Shown: positions 37,862 to 51,206, numbered from the stretch's first letter. The stretch is DNA of 64,000 bases from Gayadomonas joobiniege G7 (GCF_000300815.1 NZ_AMRX01000004.1:23510-87509); one strand, 5' to 3'. The notes: generated by a model from the letters alone, not told the origin. Numbers and translations: made by a program.

Positions 37862-40576
37862 TTAAGCTTTGTACTCGGTAAATGCTCTGGTTACCGCTTC
37901 CATCTCAGCTAACAATTGCTCTACTAATTTATCAATATTAAGCAGTATGCCTTTTTTCAGCTGCGATTCTAACCTGTTGGTGAGTGAACGCAAGCGAGGA
38001 ACGCCCGAATAACAGGTTGAGCCATGAAATTTATGTATCACCTCTAATAATTCACTGTGATCTTGTGCTTGGTAGCATTTTTCTATATCTGACTTTACAT
38101 GCTTAAAGCTGTCTATCAACATCGCCAGCAACTCTTTTGCGATATCTTCATTGTGGTTGGCTTTTTGTAAACATAAAGTCCAATCGATCGTTTGTAACCT
38201 TGTGTCGGTTTCATTCTTTTGTGCTTTTACCGCCTGTGGCTGGTTTTTACGACTCGTACTTGTAACCCACTTGTTCACAAGGCGGTTAAATTTTTCCATA
38301 TCTATCGGTTTGGCTAAATAATCATCCATGCCGGACCGTAATAATTTTTCTCTTTCTTCTTTAAACGCATGCGCAGTAAACGCAATGACGGGTGTTTGTT
38401 GATTCAACTGGCTTTGGCGAATCAAACGACACGCCTCCACGCCATCCATATTGGGCATTTGCACATCCATTAAAATAAGGTCATAAGCATTGTTTTGGCA
38501 TAAGTTAACCGCCTGACTGCCTTGAGAAGCGGTGGTGAGCTCCACTTTTTGATCTCGTAAGATAGCGGATAAGAGTTTTAAATTGGTTTCGTTGTCATCT
38601 ACCGCGAGCATTTTTATTTGCGCATCACCTGAAGTGTGTTGGATTTGATCTACGGCCGTTGTGGGGTTTAATTGGGCGACTTTTTTGTCCGAGCGTCTTG
38701 CATTTCTTTGCCATAAGGTTTTTAAGCGCGTTAACGTAAAAGGTTTTTCACATACTGGCCAGTCTTTTAAGTTGGCTTTGCTTTGTTCTGGTAGTGAGGT
38801 GTATAAAGGCACAGCTAGAACAATGAATGCGTCAGCTTGATTTTTATTGGCAAAGCCAGCCTGCAGTGGTGTGAGCTCTATAGATTCTTCATCACAATCA
38901 CTTGCGATTACGATAAGATCATATTGAGTTTCACCATTTATTTTGTCTTCCCATTGTTCGATATCATGACATACGTCTACAATTGCAGCGCTTTGTTCAA
39001 ATAGCTTTTGATAGCTGGCCGCGGTGATTACATGCGGATCAAAAATGAGGGCGCTTTGAATGTCGGATAGTGGACTTTGAGTTTCACCCTGTGACGTGGT
39101 GATTGGCAAAGTAATAGTAAAACAGGCACCATGCCCTGCTTGACTCGTTAATCGCATGTGGCCATTCATTTGCTGGACCAAACCATAAGTAATAGCTAAA
39201 CCTAACCCAGTACCACCATATTCTCTAGTCGTACTTGCATCAGCTTGCTGAAATGCCGTGAAGAGCTTTTTTTGTTTATCTATGTCGATGCCAATGCCTG
39301 AGTCTTCAACTTCGATAATTAAATACTTTTGACTTTGCGAAACGGGTTCTAAATGTATCCGTAAAATGACAAAACCTTCACGTGTGAATTTGATAGCGTT
39401 GGACAATAAATTGGTAATGATTTGTTTAAAGCGACGTTCATCGCCGATGGCCGTTGTAGGGATACGATCTGCTTCATACGAAAAAACAAGATTTTTGGCA
39501 AAAGCATCTCGGGCCATTAACTTAACAACATCTTCAATGGTGTCTCCGAGTCGAAAGGTCGATTGGTCAAGTTCCATTTTGCCTGCTTCTATTTTAGAAA
39601 AATCCAAAATATCATTCACGATAGCCATTAAACTATCGGTTGATTTGTGCATGATGGCGACATAGTCTGCATAGGGTTGCGGCAGTTTGGCTTTTTTTAA
39701 TTCGTTAGTGAAACCCACAATCGCGTTCAGTGGAGTTCTAACTTCATGAGACATTGTGGCTAAAAACTCTGACTTAATTTTACTGCCTTCTTCGGCTTCT
39801 TTGCGAGCGATATCTAATTCGGCATTTTTTTCTTCAACTAAGAGCAAGTTATGTTGTAATTCGCGGGTGGCTTCTTCAATTTCTGATTCAAGACGGGACT
39901 GATTATCATATAATTGTTCGGCCATCCGATTGATACCTTCTTTTAATTCGTTTAGCTCGTATTCAACTGGTGTATCAAGGCGATATTTAAGATCCCCGCT
40001 ACCTATACGTTTTACGGCGCCAACAAACGCATTGAGCGGTTTTAATAGCTTATTCACTAAAGTCAGCATAATAATGCTGGTTAGTACGACAGCCAAAATA
40101 AGCATAATAATGACGTTTAAGTTGCTAGTAAACTTGTCGTAAACTTCGCCAGAAACGTCTAGGGTTATTATGACTTCACCTATTGGGATTAGGGTGTTTT
40201 CATCTGAATTTGCATACAGGATTTTTTGGCTATCGATAAGCTGTCGCGTTTCGTATCTATGCGGTTTTTCATCCGCTTTAGAAGCGGCGAACAAACGACC
40301 ATTCGCGCTAAACACTTTTATCCTGTATACAGGTAAGCTGGAACGGGCATGTATGTTTCTTAGTTGCTGTGCGAGTGTACTGGGGCGTTTTTCTTTTAGG
40401 CCAGTTTCACTAATGTAGCTGACGGCATCTAACAAAGTAGTGACTTGTCGTTCTAAGAGCGCATCTTGCTTTTGGTTGCTGTGATATACGGTGTAAAGAC
40501 AGATCCCAACCGTCATTATGATGCTGGGCAGAATAGAAAAAAAAACAGCATTACTTAGCAGGCTGGGTTTAAACAT
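37862..40576 (-). CDS. barA: Hybrid sensor histidine kinase BarA
   Basis: This 904-aa membrane kinase has the BarA domain order: membrane helix ~10-30, periplasmic sensor ~31-153, membrane helix ~154-174, HAMP ~175-228, HisKA with His277 in MSHEVRTPLNAIVGF, an ATPase domain (DSGIGID, GGTGLGLAI), a receiver domain (LAVDDNETNLKLL, LILMDVQMPNMDG) and a C-terminal Hpt domain with His851 in HKFHGSTCYSG. In gammaproteobacteria BarA senses acetate/formate-type metabolic signals and phosphorylates UvrY/GacA, which drives csrB-type RNAs. Symbol by architecture; uvrY is not in this window. Monocistronic, minus strand. Confidence 0.9.
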   Translation of the reverse strand: MFKPSLLSNAVFFSILPSIIMTVGICLYTVYHSNQKQDALLERQVTTLLDAVSYISETGLKEKRPSTLAQQLRNIHARSSLPVYRIKVFSANGRLFAASKADEKPHRYETRQLIDSQKILYANSDENTLIPIGEVIITLDVSGEVYDKFTSNLNVIIMLILAVVLTSIIMLTLVNKLLKPLNAFVGAVKRIGSGDLKYRLDTPVEYELNELKEGINRMAEQLYDNQSRLESEIEEATRELQHNLLLVEEKNAELDIARKEAEEGSKIKSEFLATMSHEVRTPLNAIVGFTNELKKAKLPQPYADYVAIMHKSTDSLMAIVNDILDFSKIEAGKMELDQSTFRLGDTIEDVVKLMARDAFAKNLVFSYEADRIPTTAIGDERRFKQIITNLLSNAIKFTREGFVILRIHLEPVSQSQKYLIIEVEDSGIGIDIDKQKKLFTAFQQADASTTREYGGTGLGLAITYGLVQQMNGHMRLTSQAGHGACFTITLPITTSQGETQSPLSDIQSALIFDPHVITAASYQKLFEQSAAIVDVCHDIEQWEDKINGETQYDLIVIASDCDEESIELTPLQAGFANKNQADAFIVLAVPLYTSLPEQSKANLKDWPVCEKPFTLTRLKTLWQRNARRSDKKVAQLNPTTAVDQIQHTSGDAQIKMLAVDDNETNLKLLSAILRDQKVELTTASQGSQAVNLCQNNAYDLILMDVQMPNMDGVEACRLIRQSQLNQQTPVIAFTAHAFKEEREKLLRSGMDDYLAKPIDMEKFNRLVNKWVTSTSRKNQPQAVKAQKNETDTRLQTIDWTLCLQKANHNEDIAKELLAMLIDSFKHVKSDIEKCYQAQDHSELLEVIHKFHGSTCYSGVPRLRSLTNRLESQLKKGILLNIDKLVEQLLAEMEAVTRAFTEYKA

Positions 40577-40643
40577 AAATCAACCAAAAAATTTAACCGA
40601 TTTTGATATCTTATGCACAAGCGTTAATGAGTTCAATTTAAAA

Positions 40644-40676
40644 ATGTGTTGACACTGTCTAGTTAACACATATGGT
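40644..40676 (+). promoter_or_regulatory. Palindrome overlapping a putative promoter
   Basis: ATGTGTTGAC (40644-40653) and GTTAACACAT (40662-40671) form a 10-bp inverted repeat with one mismatch and an 8-base centre. The left arm includes TTGACA (40649-40654), and TATGGT (40671-40676) follows after 16 bases, so it looks like an operator on a plus-strand promoter. The regulator is unknown. Confidence 0.45.
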
Positions 40677-40948
40677 ATTCAATTAAGATGAGGCTAAATA
40701 GACGTAAAATAGGATTGACTCATCCACCATTTTGTTTAAGTGGCTCCAATAACTGAACACTATAACGGGTATTGGAATAAAAAATAATTCGCGCAGAGGA
40801 ATGCAGATAGCGCAACTTCAGGGACAACTTTGGTGGCCAAATTGGTATTTTAGGTTAAGCCAAACAGCGACTTACTTAGCGAATTGAATAGGGGTTGCAT
40901 CTTCTGGTATGACAACTGTAACATTTAGCTAAATAACCGATACCTTCG

Positions 40949-40977
40949 TTTACAAAGCGGGTGTCATTTGCTATCGT
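40949..40977 (+). promoter_or_regulatory. pdhR promoter (proximal)
   Basis: TTTACA (40949-40954) and TATCGT (40972-40977) are 17 bases apart. The predicted start near 40984 is just before the PdhR operator, matching the E. coli arrangement in which PdhR binds downstream of the start site. Confidence 0.5.
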
Positions 40978-40987
40978 ATACCTACCT

Positions 40988-41004
40988 AATTGGTAATACC
41001 AATT
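40988..41004 (+). promoter_or_regulatory. PdhR operator
   Basis: AATTGGTAATACCAATT is a perfect palindrome around AAT and an exact match to the PdhR core consensus ATTGGTnnnACCAAT. It lies 20 bases before the pdhR start. PdhR binds without pyruvate and releases with pyruvate, so the pdh operon would autoregulate. Confidence 0.92.
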
Positions 41005-41023
41005 TCCCTTATTATAGAGTGCG

Positions 41024-41788
41024 ATGAGTTATTCAAAAATCCGTCAACCAAAATTGGCCGATGTAATCTTACAACAGCTAGAAGCAATGATTTTAGAAGG
41101 CAGCTTATTGCCGGGGCAAAAATTGCCGCCGGAGCGTGAGCTGGCTCGTCGGTTTGATGTCTCTCGTCCTTCGTTGCGTGAAGCAATTCAAAAACTGGAA
41201 GCTAAAGGTTTAGTCTATCGTAAACAGGGTGGTGGCACTTATGTGCATAGCCAATTGCAAAGTGCGCTAACCGATCCTTTGTTTCAACTTATTTCGTCAA
41301 ATCCAGAAACCCAATTTGATCTGTTAGAGTTTCGCCACGCATTAGAAGGAATTTCTGCTTATTATGCGGCTTTACGAGGAACTGAAGCGGACTTTGAACA
41401 GATAAAGTCGGGTTTTGAGTTGACTAGAAAAGCTGCACAATCCACAATTTCCGAGCAAGTTGAAGCCGTTTATAATTTTTATTTAGCGATAGCCCAAGCT
41501 TCGCATAATTTAGTTATCGTTCACTTAGTACAGGGAATGGCTGTCCTAATTAAAAAAAATATCGAACAAAATTTTGACATTCTTTCTGTTAGAGACAGCA
41601 TATTGCAAAGTCTTGATGAACACAGAAATTCATTGTTAAACGCGATTCTGGCGCGTGACCCCGAGCAGGCACGTCTGGCTTCGCACCATCATTTGTCTTA
41701 TATTGAAGAGTGTTTGCTTCAATTAGGGCAAGAAGAAAACCGCTTGCAGCGAGCGATGCGCCGTGTGCAAAAAGAACTAAAACATTAG
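41024..41788 (+). CDS. pdhR: Pyruvate dehydrogenase complex repressor
   Basis: This 254-aa GntR-family (FadR subfamily) regulator starts MSYSKIRQPKLADVI, like E. coli PdhR. The winged-helix DNA-binding part is ~10-75 (LPPERELARRFDVSRPSLREAIQKLE), and the C-terminal all-helical FCD domain (~90-235) binds pyruvate. It represses its own operon through the operator just upstream. aceE starts 59 bases after it, so pdhR is the first gene of pdhR-aceE-aceF-lpd. Confidence 0.96.
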   Translation: MSYSKIRQPKLADVILQQLEAMILEGSLLPGQKLPPERELARRFDVSRPSLREAIQKLEAKGLVYRKQGGGTYVHSQLQSALTDPLFQLISSNPETQFDLLEFRHALEGISAYYAALRGTEADFEQIKSGFELTRKAAQSTISEQVEAVYNFYLAIAQASHNLVIVHLVQGMAVLIKKNIEQNFDILSVRDSILQSLDEHRNSLLNAILARDPEQARLASHHHLSYIEECLLQLGQEENRLQRAMRRVQKELKH

Positions 41789-41847
41789 ACTGGCTAGATG
41801 AGACGGGTGAGTTTTTCCCGCTAAGCCTAACGATAAAGGAAAACTAT

Positions 41848-44517
41848 ATGTCTGACGTCCTGAATCATGATGTGGATCCGATAGAAACAACTGAGTGGTT
41901 AGACGCCCTTGAATCTGTTCTTGAACAGGAAGGGCCTGAACGTGCTCATTATTTATTGGAAAAGCTAATCGATACTTCTCGTCGTAATGGCGCCCATATG
42001 CCATTCACCTCGACCACTGGTTATGTCAATACCATACCGGCGGGCCAGGAACCTAATATGCCTGGAGATCGTGAACTAGAAGCACGTATTCGAGCAGCAA
42101 TTCGCTGGAACGCGGTGATGATGGTTTTACGTGGCTCAAAAAAAGATCTGGAGCTTGGTGGCCATATATCGAGTTTCGCCTCATCGGCCATGTTATATGA
42201 TGTGGCATTTAACCACTTCTACCGTGCGCCAAACGAAAAAGATGGTGGTGACTTAGTATATTTCCAAGGTCATATTTCGCCAGGAATCTACTCTCGTGCT
42301 TTTTTAGAAGGTCGTTTGACAGAGTCTCAGTTAGATAACTTCCGTCAAGAGGCTTTTGCTGATGGTTTATCTTCTTACCCGCATCCAAAACTAATGCCAG
42401 ACTTTTGGCAATTCCCAACCGTTTCTATGGGTCTTGGTCCGATGCAGGCAATTTATCAGGCAAGATTTTTAAAGTATCTAACTGATCGCGGGATTAAAGA
42501 CTGCAGCGAGCAAACGGTTTATTGTTATTTAGGTGATGGCGAGATTGATGAGCCAGAATCTTTGGGTGCAATTGGTTTAGCATCACGTGAAGAATTAGAC
42601 AATTTGGTTTTTGTTGTTAACTGTAACTTACAGCGTTTAGATGGCCCAGTTCGTGGTAACGGTAAAATTATCCAAGAACTAGAAGGCACGTTCCGTGGTG
42701 CCGGCTGGGAAGTGATTAAAGTCATTTGGGGTCGATACTGGGATCCGCTTTTAGCTAAAGACACGTCAGGTAAATTACGCCAGTTAATGGAAGAAACGGT
42801 TGATGGTGACTATCAAAACTTTAAAGCTAAAGGTGGCGCTTTTACTCGTGAACACTTTTTTGGTAAATACCCAGAGTTACGCGAAATGGTTGCAAACATG
42901 TCAGATGATGACATTTGGCGCTTGAACCGTGGTGGTCACGATCCAGTTAAAGTTTATGCAGCATACGATAAAGCTAAAAAGACCAAAGGCCGTCCATCTG
43001 TCATTCTAGCCAAAACCGTCAAAGGTTATGGTATGGGTGAAGCGGGCGAAGGTAAAAACATCGCACACCAAGTCAAAAAATTAGACGTAGAAGCGGTTCG
43101 CCACTTGCGTGACCGATTTAATGTCCCAGTGGCTGATGAAGATCTGGAAAAATTACCTTATTATAAATTCCCTGAAAATAGCCCAGAAGCAAAATACATG
43201 CGTGAACGCCGCGAAGCGTTGCACGGATATATGCCTAAGCGTTTAGCTAATACCACGGTTGAGCTTGAGCTGCCTAAGATTGATGCTTTTAAAGCGGTCA
43301 CTGACGGTTCGAAAGATCGCGAAATATCAACTACAATGGCTTTTGTCCGAGTGTTAACAGCTCTATTAAAAGACAAAAAAATTGGCAAGCATATAGTGCC
43401 TATTATACCGGACGAAGCACGTACTTTTGGTATGGAAGGTCTTTTCCGTCAAGTAGGAATTTATGCTCACGAAGGGCAAAAATATACGCCGCAAGATAAA
43501 GACCAAGTCGCTTATTATCGCGAAGATAAAAAAGGCCAAGTTTTACAAGAAGGTATTAACGAATTAGGCGCAATGTCTTCATGGGTGTCGGCCGCCACTT
43601 CATACTCGGTCAACGACTTACCTATGATCCCATTCTACATTTACTATTCGATGTTTGGTTTCCAACGTGTTGGTGACATGGTTTGGGCGGCCGGTGATTT
43701 ACAAGCACGTGGTTTCTTAATTGGTGGTACGGCAGGCCGTACAACGCTAAACGGTGAAGGTCTCCAGCACGAAGATGGTCACTCTCACTTACATTTTGGT
43801 ACCGTGCCTAACTGTATCACTTATGACCCGACATATGGCTACGAAGTTGCTGTCATTGTACAAGACGGTATCCGTCGTATGTACGGTGAACAAGAAAATG
43901 TCTTCTATTACCTGACTGTGATGAATGAAAACTATGTTCAACCGGCAATGCCAGAAGGGGTTGAAGAGGGCATAGTTAAAGGTATTTATAAGTTTGCCAA
44001 TACCGAAGTTAAAAAAGCCAAAGCAAATGTTAGTTTATTGAGCTCAGGTGTTATTTTAGAGCGAGCGCGTGAAGCAGCTGACATCTTAGCAAATGATTAC
44101 GGCATTACTTCAGACATTTACAGCGTGACTTCATTTAATGAGTTAGCGCGTGACGGTCAAGATGTTGAGCGTTGGAATATGTTGCACCCTGACTCAGAGC
44201 CGCGTAAAGCTTATGTTACAGAAGTGTTGGAGCAAAGCGAAGGTCCGGCGATTGCAGTGACTGATTATATGAAACTATATGCTGATCAGATCCGAGCTTA
44301 TGTACCAACAGACTATAAAGTACTTGGTACAGATGGTTTTGGTCGTTCAGATAGTCGTGAAAATCTGCGCAAACACTTCGAAGTGAATGCTCACTACATT
44401 GTACTAGCTGCGTTAAGCGAATTAGCCAAACGTGGTGAAATTGATAAAAAGCTGGTTAGTGAAGCAATCGCTAAATTTGACATTAATCCTGAAAAGATTA
44501 ACCCACTTTATGCATAA
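41848..44517 (+). CDS. aceE: Pyruvate dehydrogenase E1 component
   Basis: It decarboxylates pyruvate with thiamine diphosphate and acetylates the lipoyl groups of E2. From the ATG at 41848 it is 889 aa (E. coli 887) with AAAGGA (41835-41840) upstream; the open frame begins inside pdhR but that part is not family-like. The ThDP/Mg motif is GDGEIDEPES, followed by NCNLQRLDGPVRGN. It has homodimeric E1 architecture with three transketolase-like domains. It forms the PDH complex with the next two gene products. Confidence 0.97.
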   Translation: MSDVLNHDVDPIETTEWLDALESVLEQEGPERAHYLLEKLIDTSRRNGAHMPFTSTTGYVNTIPAGQEPNMPGDRELEARIRAAIRWNAVMMVLRGSKKDLELGGHISSFASSAMLYDVAFNHFYRAPNEKDGGDLVYFQGHISPGIYSRAFLEGRLTESQLDNFRQEAFADGLSSYPHPKLMPDFWQFPTVSMGLGPMQAIYQARFLKYLTDRGIKDCSEQTVYCYLGDGEIDEPESLGAIGLASREELDNLVFVVNCNLQRLDGPVRGNGKIIQELEGTFRGAGWEVIKVIWGRYWDPLLAKDTSGKLRQLMEETVDGDYQNFKAKGGAFTREHFFGKYPELREMVANMSDDDIWRLNRGGHDPVKVYAAYDKAKKTKGRPSVILAKTVKGYGMGEAGEGKNIAHQVKKLDVEAVRHLRDRFNVPVADEDLEKLPYYKFPENSPEAKYMRERREALHGYMPKRLANTTVELELPKIDAFKAVTDGSKDREISTTMAFVRVLTALLKDKKIGKHIVPIIPDEARTFGMEGLFRQVGIYAHEGQKYTPQDKDQVAYYREDKKGQVLQEGINELGAMSSWVSAATSYSVNDLPMIPFYIYYSMFGFQRVGDMVWAAGDLQARGFLIGGTAGRTTLNGEGLQHEDGHSHLHFGTVPNCITYDPTYGYEVAVIVQDGIRRMYGEQENVFYYLTVMNENYVQPAMPEGVEEGIVKGIYKFANTEVKKAKANVSLLSSGVILERAREAADILANDYGITSDIYSVTSFNELARDGQDVERWNMLHPDSEPRKAYVTEVLEQSEGPAIAVTDYMKLYADQIRAYVPTDYKVLGTDGFGRSDSRENLRKHFEVNAHYIVLAALSELAKRGEIDKKLVSEAIAKFDINPEKINPLYA

Positions 44518-44538
44518 CGGGGAAGTTAGGAAAAGAAT

Positions 44539-46494
44539 ATGGCAAATCTAAAAGATGTTTTAGTCCCAGATATTGGCGGCGATGAAGTAGAAGTAATAGA
44601 ACTAGCGGTTGCTGTTGGTGATACAGTTGAAGCAGAGGATGCTTTGATCACTGTTGAAAGTGATAAAGCTTCAATGGACGTACCAGCCCCTTTTGCTGGT
44701 AAAGTCGCGGAAATCACGGTTGCCGTTGGTGATAAAGTGTCAGAAGGCACTTTAATCGTAAAATTAGAAGCAGATTCAGGTGAAGCGGCTGCGGAACCTG
44801 AACAAAAAGCTTCTGAAGAAGCTGCGCCAGCCCCAGCCCCAGCGCCTACGCCGAGTCCAGCACCTGCAGCTGGCAATAGCTCAGTCATTGAAGTTGAAGT
44901 ACCAGACATTGGTGATGCTAGCGATGTTGAAGTCATTGAAGTGTTGGTGAGCGAAGGTGAAAAAATTGAAGAAGAAGCGGGTTTGATCACACTTGAGACT
45001 GATAAAGCGACTATGGACGTGCCTGCACCACAAGCCGGTACTGTTAAGTCACTCAAAGTCAAAGTTGGTGATAAAGTGTCACAAGGTTCACTCGTTTTAT
45101 TATTAGAAACTTCAGGTGGCGGCGAACAAGCCGCGGGATCTGAGCAAGTTGCACCGGCACCTTCTTCGACTCCAGCACCGGCTCCCGCGCCAGCGCCTGC
45201 AGCCGCTGCAAGTGAAGTGAAAGAAGTACATGTACCAGATATTGGTGATGCAGACGGCGTGGATGTGATCGAGTTGTTGGTGGCCGTTGGTGATGAAGTT
45301 GAAGAAGAAGCGGGTTTAATCACGCTAGAAACTGATAAAGCAACTATGGATGTACCTGCACCTTTTGCGGGTACTGTAAAAGAGCTTAAAGTCGCAACCG
45401 GCGACAAAGTTTCGCAAGGTAGTTTAATTGCCTTGATTGAAACCAAAGCAGCTGCGTCTGCACCGGCGCCTGCTGAGCAAGCAGCTCCAGCGCCAGCCTC
45501 AGCGACGCCAGCGCCGGCTGAGCGTAAACCTGCGCCTGTAGCCAATGAGCCTGCCCCGATTAGCAATAAAGTTCACGCCGGTCCGTCTGTACGACGTATT
45601 GCTCGTGAATTTGGTGTTGATTTAAGCAAGGTCAAAGGTACTGGCCGTAAAGGTCGTATCGTTAAAGAAGACGTGCAAAACTGGGTCAAAGCCGAATTAG
45701 CTAAACCGCGCTCTGAAGGTGCAGCTCAAGCGAGTTCTGCTTCGGGTGACTTTAAAGTAGTTCCTTCGCCTAAGATTGATTTTAGTAAGTTTGGCGAAGT
45801 GGAAGAAAAACCATTATCTCGTATCCAGAAAATTTCAGGTCCTAGCCTGCATAGAAACTGGGTTCAGATCCCACACGTTACTCAATTTGATGAAGCGGAC
45901 ATTACCGAGTTAGAAAATTTCCGTAAGAGCGAAAATGCGCGCCATCAAAAATTACAAACCGGTGTTAAACACACGCCGTTAGTGTTTGTATTAAAAGCCG
46001 CAGCAAAAGCGTTGGAAAAATTCCCAACATTTAACTCATCTCTGTCGTCAGATGGTGAATCATTAATCTTGAAAAAATACGTTAATATTGGCATCGCAGT
46101 CGACACACCGAACGGATTAGTCGTTCCTGTGATTAAAGATGTCAATAAAAAAGGATTAGAAGCTTTATCTCAAGAGTTAATGGACATCAGTAAAAAAGCA
46201 CGTGCAGGCAAGTTAAAAGCGGCCGACATGCAAGGTGGCTGTTTTACTATCTCTAGTTTAGGTGGCATCGGCGGAACTGCGTTCACGCCAATCGTGAACT
46301 GGCCTGAAGTGGCAATTCTTGGGGTTTCTAAAGCCGAAATGAAACCTAAATGGAATGGTCAAGAATTTGTACCTAAATTAATGTGCCCGTTAAGTTTATC
46401 ATATGACCATAGAGTTATTGATGGTGCATTAGGAGCAAGATTCTCTGTAGAGTTGGCAGCAAACCTGTCAGATATTCGCCGTTTAGTGTTATAA
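44539..46494 (+). CDS. aceF: Dihydrolipoyllysine acetyltransferase (E2)
   Basis: It transfers acetyl groups to CoA and forms the core of the PDH complex. The 651-aa protein has three lipoyl domains (~2-75, ~113-187, ~227-301) with lipoylation lysines in SDKASMD, TDKATMD and TDKATMD, joined by Ala/Pro-rich linkers. Then follow the E3-binding domain (~345-385, [19 protein letters not shown]) and the catalytic domain (~415-651, [12 protein letters not shown]). The second and third lipoyl domains are more alike than either is to the first, suggesting a recent internal duplication. AGGAAAAG precedes the ATG. Confidence 0.97.
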   Translation: MANLKDVLVPDIGGDEVEVIELAVAVGDTVEAEDALITVESDKASMDVPAPFAGKVAEITVAVGDKVSEGTLIVKLEADSGEAAAEPEQKASEEAAPAPAPAPTPSPAPAAGNSSVIEVEVPDIGDASDVEVIEVLVSEGEKIEEEAGLITLETDKATMDVPAPQAGTVKSLKVKVGDKVSQGSLVLLLETSGGGEQAAGSEQVAPAPSSTPAPAPAPAPAAAASEVKEVHVPDIGDADGVDVIELLVAVGDEVEEEAGLITLETDKATMDVPAPFAGTVKELKVATGDKVSQGSLIALIETKAAASAPAPAEQAAPAPASATPAPAERKPAPVANEPAPISNKVHAGPSVRRIAREFGVDLSKVKGTGRKGRIVKEDVQNWVKAELAKPRSEGAAQASSASGDFKVVPSPKIDFSKFGEVEEKPLSRIQKISGPSLHRNWVQIPHVTQFDEADITELENFRKSENARHQKLQTGVKHTPLVFVLKAAAKALEKFPTFNSSLSSDGESLILKKYVNIGIAVDTPNGLVVPVIKDVNKKGLEALSQELMDISKKARAGKLKAADMQGGCFTISSLGGIGGTAFTPIVNWPEVAILGVSKAEMKPKWNGQEFVPKLMCPLSLSYDHRVIDGALGARFSVELAANLSDIRRLVL

Positions 46495-46565
46495 ACAAGC
46501 ACTTTACATAAACAATGAGCAGGCTGGCTCAGGCTGGCCTAAAATATGATAAGCCGAGGATGTTT

Positions 46566-47999
46566 ATGAGTAACGAAGTCAAAACTCAGGTAGTTGTACT
46601 GGGTTCAGGTCCGGGCGGTTATTCAGCAGCGTTTCGAGCCGCTGATTTAGGTCTGGATGTTACATTGGTAGAACGCTACAGTGCATTAGGTGGCGTCTGT
46701 TTGAATGTTGGCTGTATTCCTTCAAAAGCCCTATTACACGTGACCAAACATTTGGTTGACGCGCAAAATATGGAACACGAAGGTATTAGCTTTGGTACAC
46801 CAGAGATTGATCTGGATAAACTGCGTTCGCATAAAGATAAAGTCGTAAACAAATTAAGCGGCGGTGTTGCCGGTATGGCAAAAATGCGCAAAGTTAAGGT
46901 TGTTAACGGTTATGGTAAATTTACCGGTAGCAATTCATTAGCAGTAACAGCGGATGACGGTAGTGTAACTGAGGTTAAATTTGACAATGCAATCATAGCC
47001 GCTGGTTCTAGACCGGTTAAACTACCTTTTATCCCACATGATGATAAACGTATCTGGGACTCGACTGATGCACTTGAAATGCCATTTTTACCAGAAAAAA
47101 TGCTGGTATTAGGTGGTGGTATCATAGGCCTAGAGATGGGCTGTGTATATAGCGCATTAGGTACCCAAATTGATGTTGTTGAATTTATGGATCAAATGAT
47201 CCCTGCGGCGGATAAGGATATTATTAAACCTTTCACCAAAGCGATGGAGAAAAAATTTAATAACATCATGTTAGAAACCAAAGTGACTGCAGTTGAAGCT
47301 AAAGAGGATGGTATTTATGTTAGCTTTGAAGGCAAGGCAGCACCAAGCGAGCCAGTTAAATACGATGCCGTATTAGTGGCTGTTGGTCGTGCGCCTAACG
47401 GTGGTTTAATTGACGCTGAAAAAGCAGGTGTTGAGGTGACTGATCGTGGTTTTATCAATGTTGATAAACAAATGAAAACCAATGTTCCGCATATTTTTGC
47501 GATTGGGGATCTAGTTGGTCAACCTATGTTAGCACACAAAGCAGTTCATGAAGCTCATGTTGCTGCTGAAGTGATTGCTGGTAAAAAACATTATTTTGAA
47601 CCAAAAGTGATCCCTTCAATTGCTTACACAGATCCAGAAGTTGCTTGGGCTGGCTTAACTGAAAAAGAAGCTAAAGAGCAGGGGATTAGCTATGAAACAG
47701 CGGTATTCCCTTGGGCTGCGTCTGGCCGAGCGATTGCCTCTAATGCCGATGATGGTTTCACTAAATTGATTTTTGAAAAAGATTCACATAAGTTACTTGG
47801 CGGTGCTATCGTAGGTAGCCACGGTGGTGAATTGCTTGGTGAAATCTGTTTAGCGATCGAAATGGGTTGTGATGCCGAAGATATTGCATTGACTATTCAC
47901 GCTCACCCAACTTTGCACGAATCAGTCGGTTTAGCTTCTGAAGTGTACGAAGGTTCAATTACTGACTTACCGAATAAAAAAGCGGTTAAAAAGAAGTAA
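46566..47999 (+). CDS. lpd: Dihydrolipoyl dehydrogenase (E3)
   Basis: This FAD enzyme reoxidises the lipoyl groups of E2 and passes electrons to NAD+, and also serves 2-oxoglutarate dehydrogenase and glycine cleavage. The 477-aa protein (E. coli 474) has the FAD motif VVVLGSGPGGYSAAF, redox-active disulfide GGVCLNVGCIPSKALL, the NAD motif LVLGGGIIGLEMG and the C-terminal His-Glu pair in HAHPTLHES. ATG 46566 has GAGG 7 bases upstream; the open frame extends to 46515 but lacks family residues. A terminator closes the operon. Confidence 0.97.
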   Translation: MSNEVKTQVVVLGSGPGGYSAAFRAADLGLDVTLVERYSALGGVCLNVGCIPSKALLHVTKHLVDAQNMEHEGISFGTPEIDLDKLRSHKDKVVNKLSGGVAGMAKMRKVKVVNGYGKFTGSNSLAVTADDGSVTEVKFDNAIIAAGSRPVKLPFIPHDDKRIWDSTDALEMPFLPEKMLVLGGGIIGLEMGCVYSALGTQIDVVEFMDQMIPAADKDIIKPFTKAMEKKFNNIMLETKVTAVEAKEDGIYVSFEGKAAPSEPVKYDAVLVAVGRAPNGGLIDAEKAGVEVTDRGFINVDKQMKTNVPHIFAIGDLVGQPMLAHKAVHEAHVAAEVIAGKKHYFEPKVIPSIAYTDPEVAWAGLTEKEAKEQGISYETAVFPWAASGRAIASNADDGFTKLIFEKDSHKLLGGAIVGSHGGELLGEICLAIEMGCDAEDIALTIHAHPTLHESVGLASEVYEGSITDLPNKKAVKKK

Positions 48000-48013
48000 T
48001 TTATTGTTAACAA

Positions 48014-48046
48014 ACAAGCCGGTATTTTTTACCGGTTTGTTTTGTT
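48014..48046 (+). terminator. Terminator of the pdh operon
   Basis: An 11-bp stem with one G-U pair (48014-48024 and 48030-48040) has a 5-base T loop and is followed by TTTGTT. It is 14 bases beyond the lpd stop. Confidence 0.88.
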
Positions 48047-48063
48047 GCAATTTCCTATGATAA

Positions 48064-49806
<1,743 letters not shown>

Positions 49807-49833
49807 TTTAATTATCAGGTCGTTAAAACCTGA

Positions 49834-51156
<1,323 letters not shown>

Positions 51157-51206
51157 GTTTATTTGCTTATGAGTGAGTTAATCTTGCTCTAAAAACAGTG
51201 TAATAT

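Larger units (their letters stand above)
40577..41023. other. Divergent control region between barA and pdhR
   Basis: These 447 bases hold the promoters of barA (minus) and pdhR (plus). They contain a palindrome overlapping a possible promoter at 40644-40676 and a PdhR promoter/operator at 40949-41004, listed separately. The middle part has no ORF or RNA I can identify. Confidence 0.6.

Noticed and set aside
41710..41847. N-terminal extension of aceE
   Set aside because: Starts inside pdhR; family alignment and AAAGGA support the ATG at 41848.
44526..45566. 346-aa open frame on the minus strand, Ala/Ser/Gly-rich
   Set aside because: It is the antisense shadow of the Ala/Pro-rich lipoyl linkers and repeated lipoyl domains of aceF.
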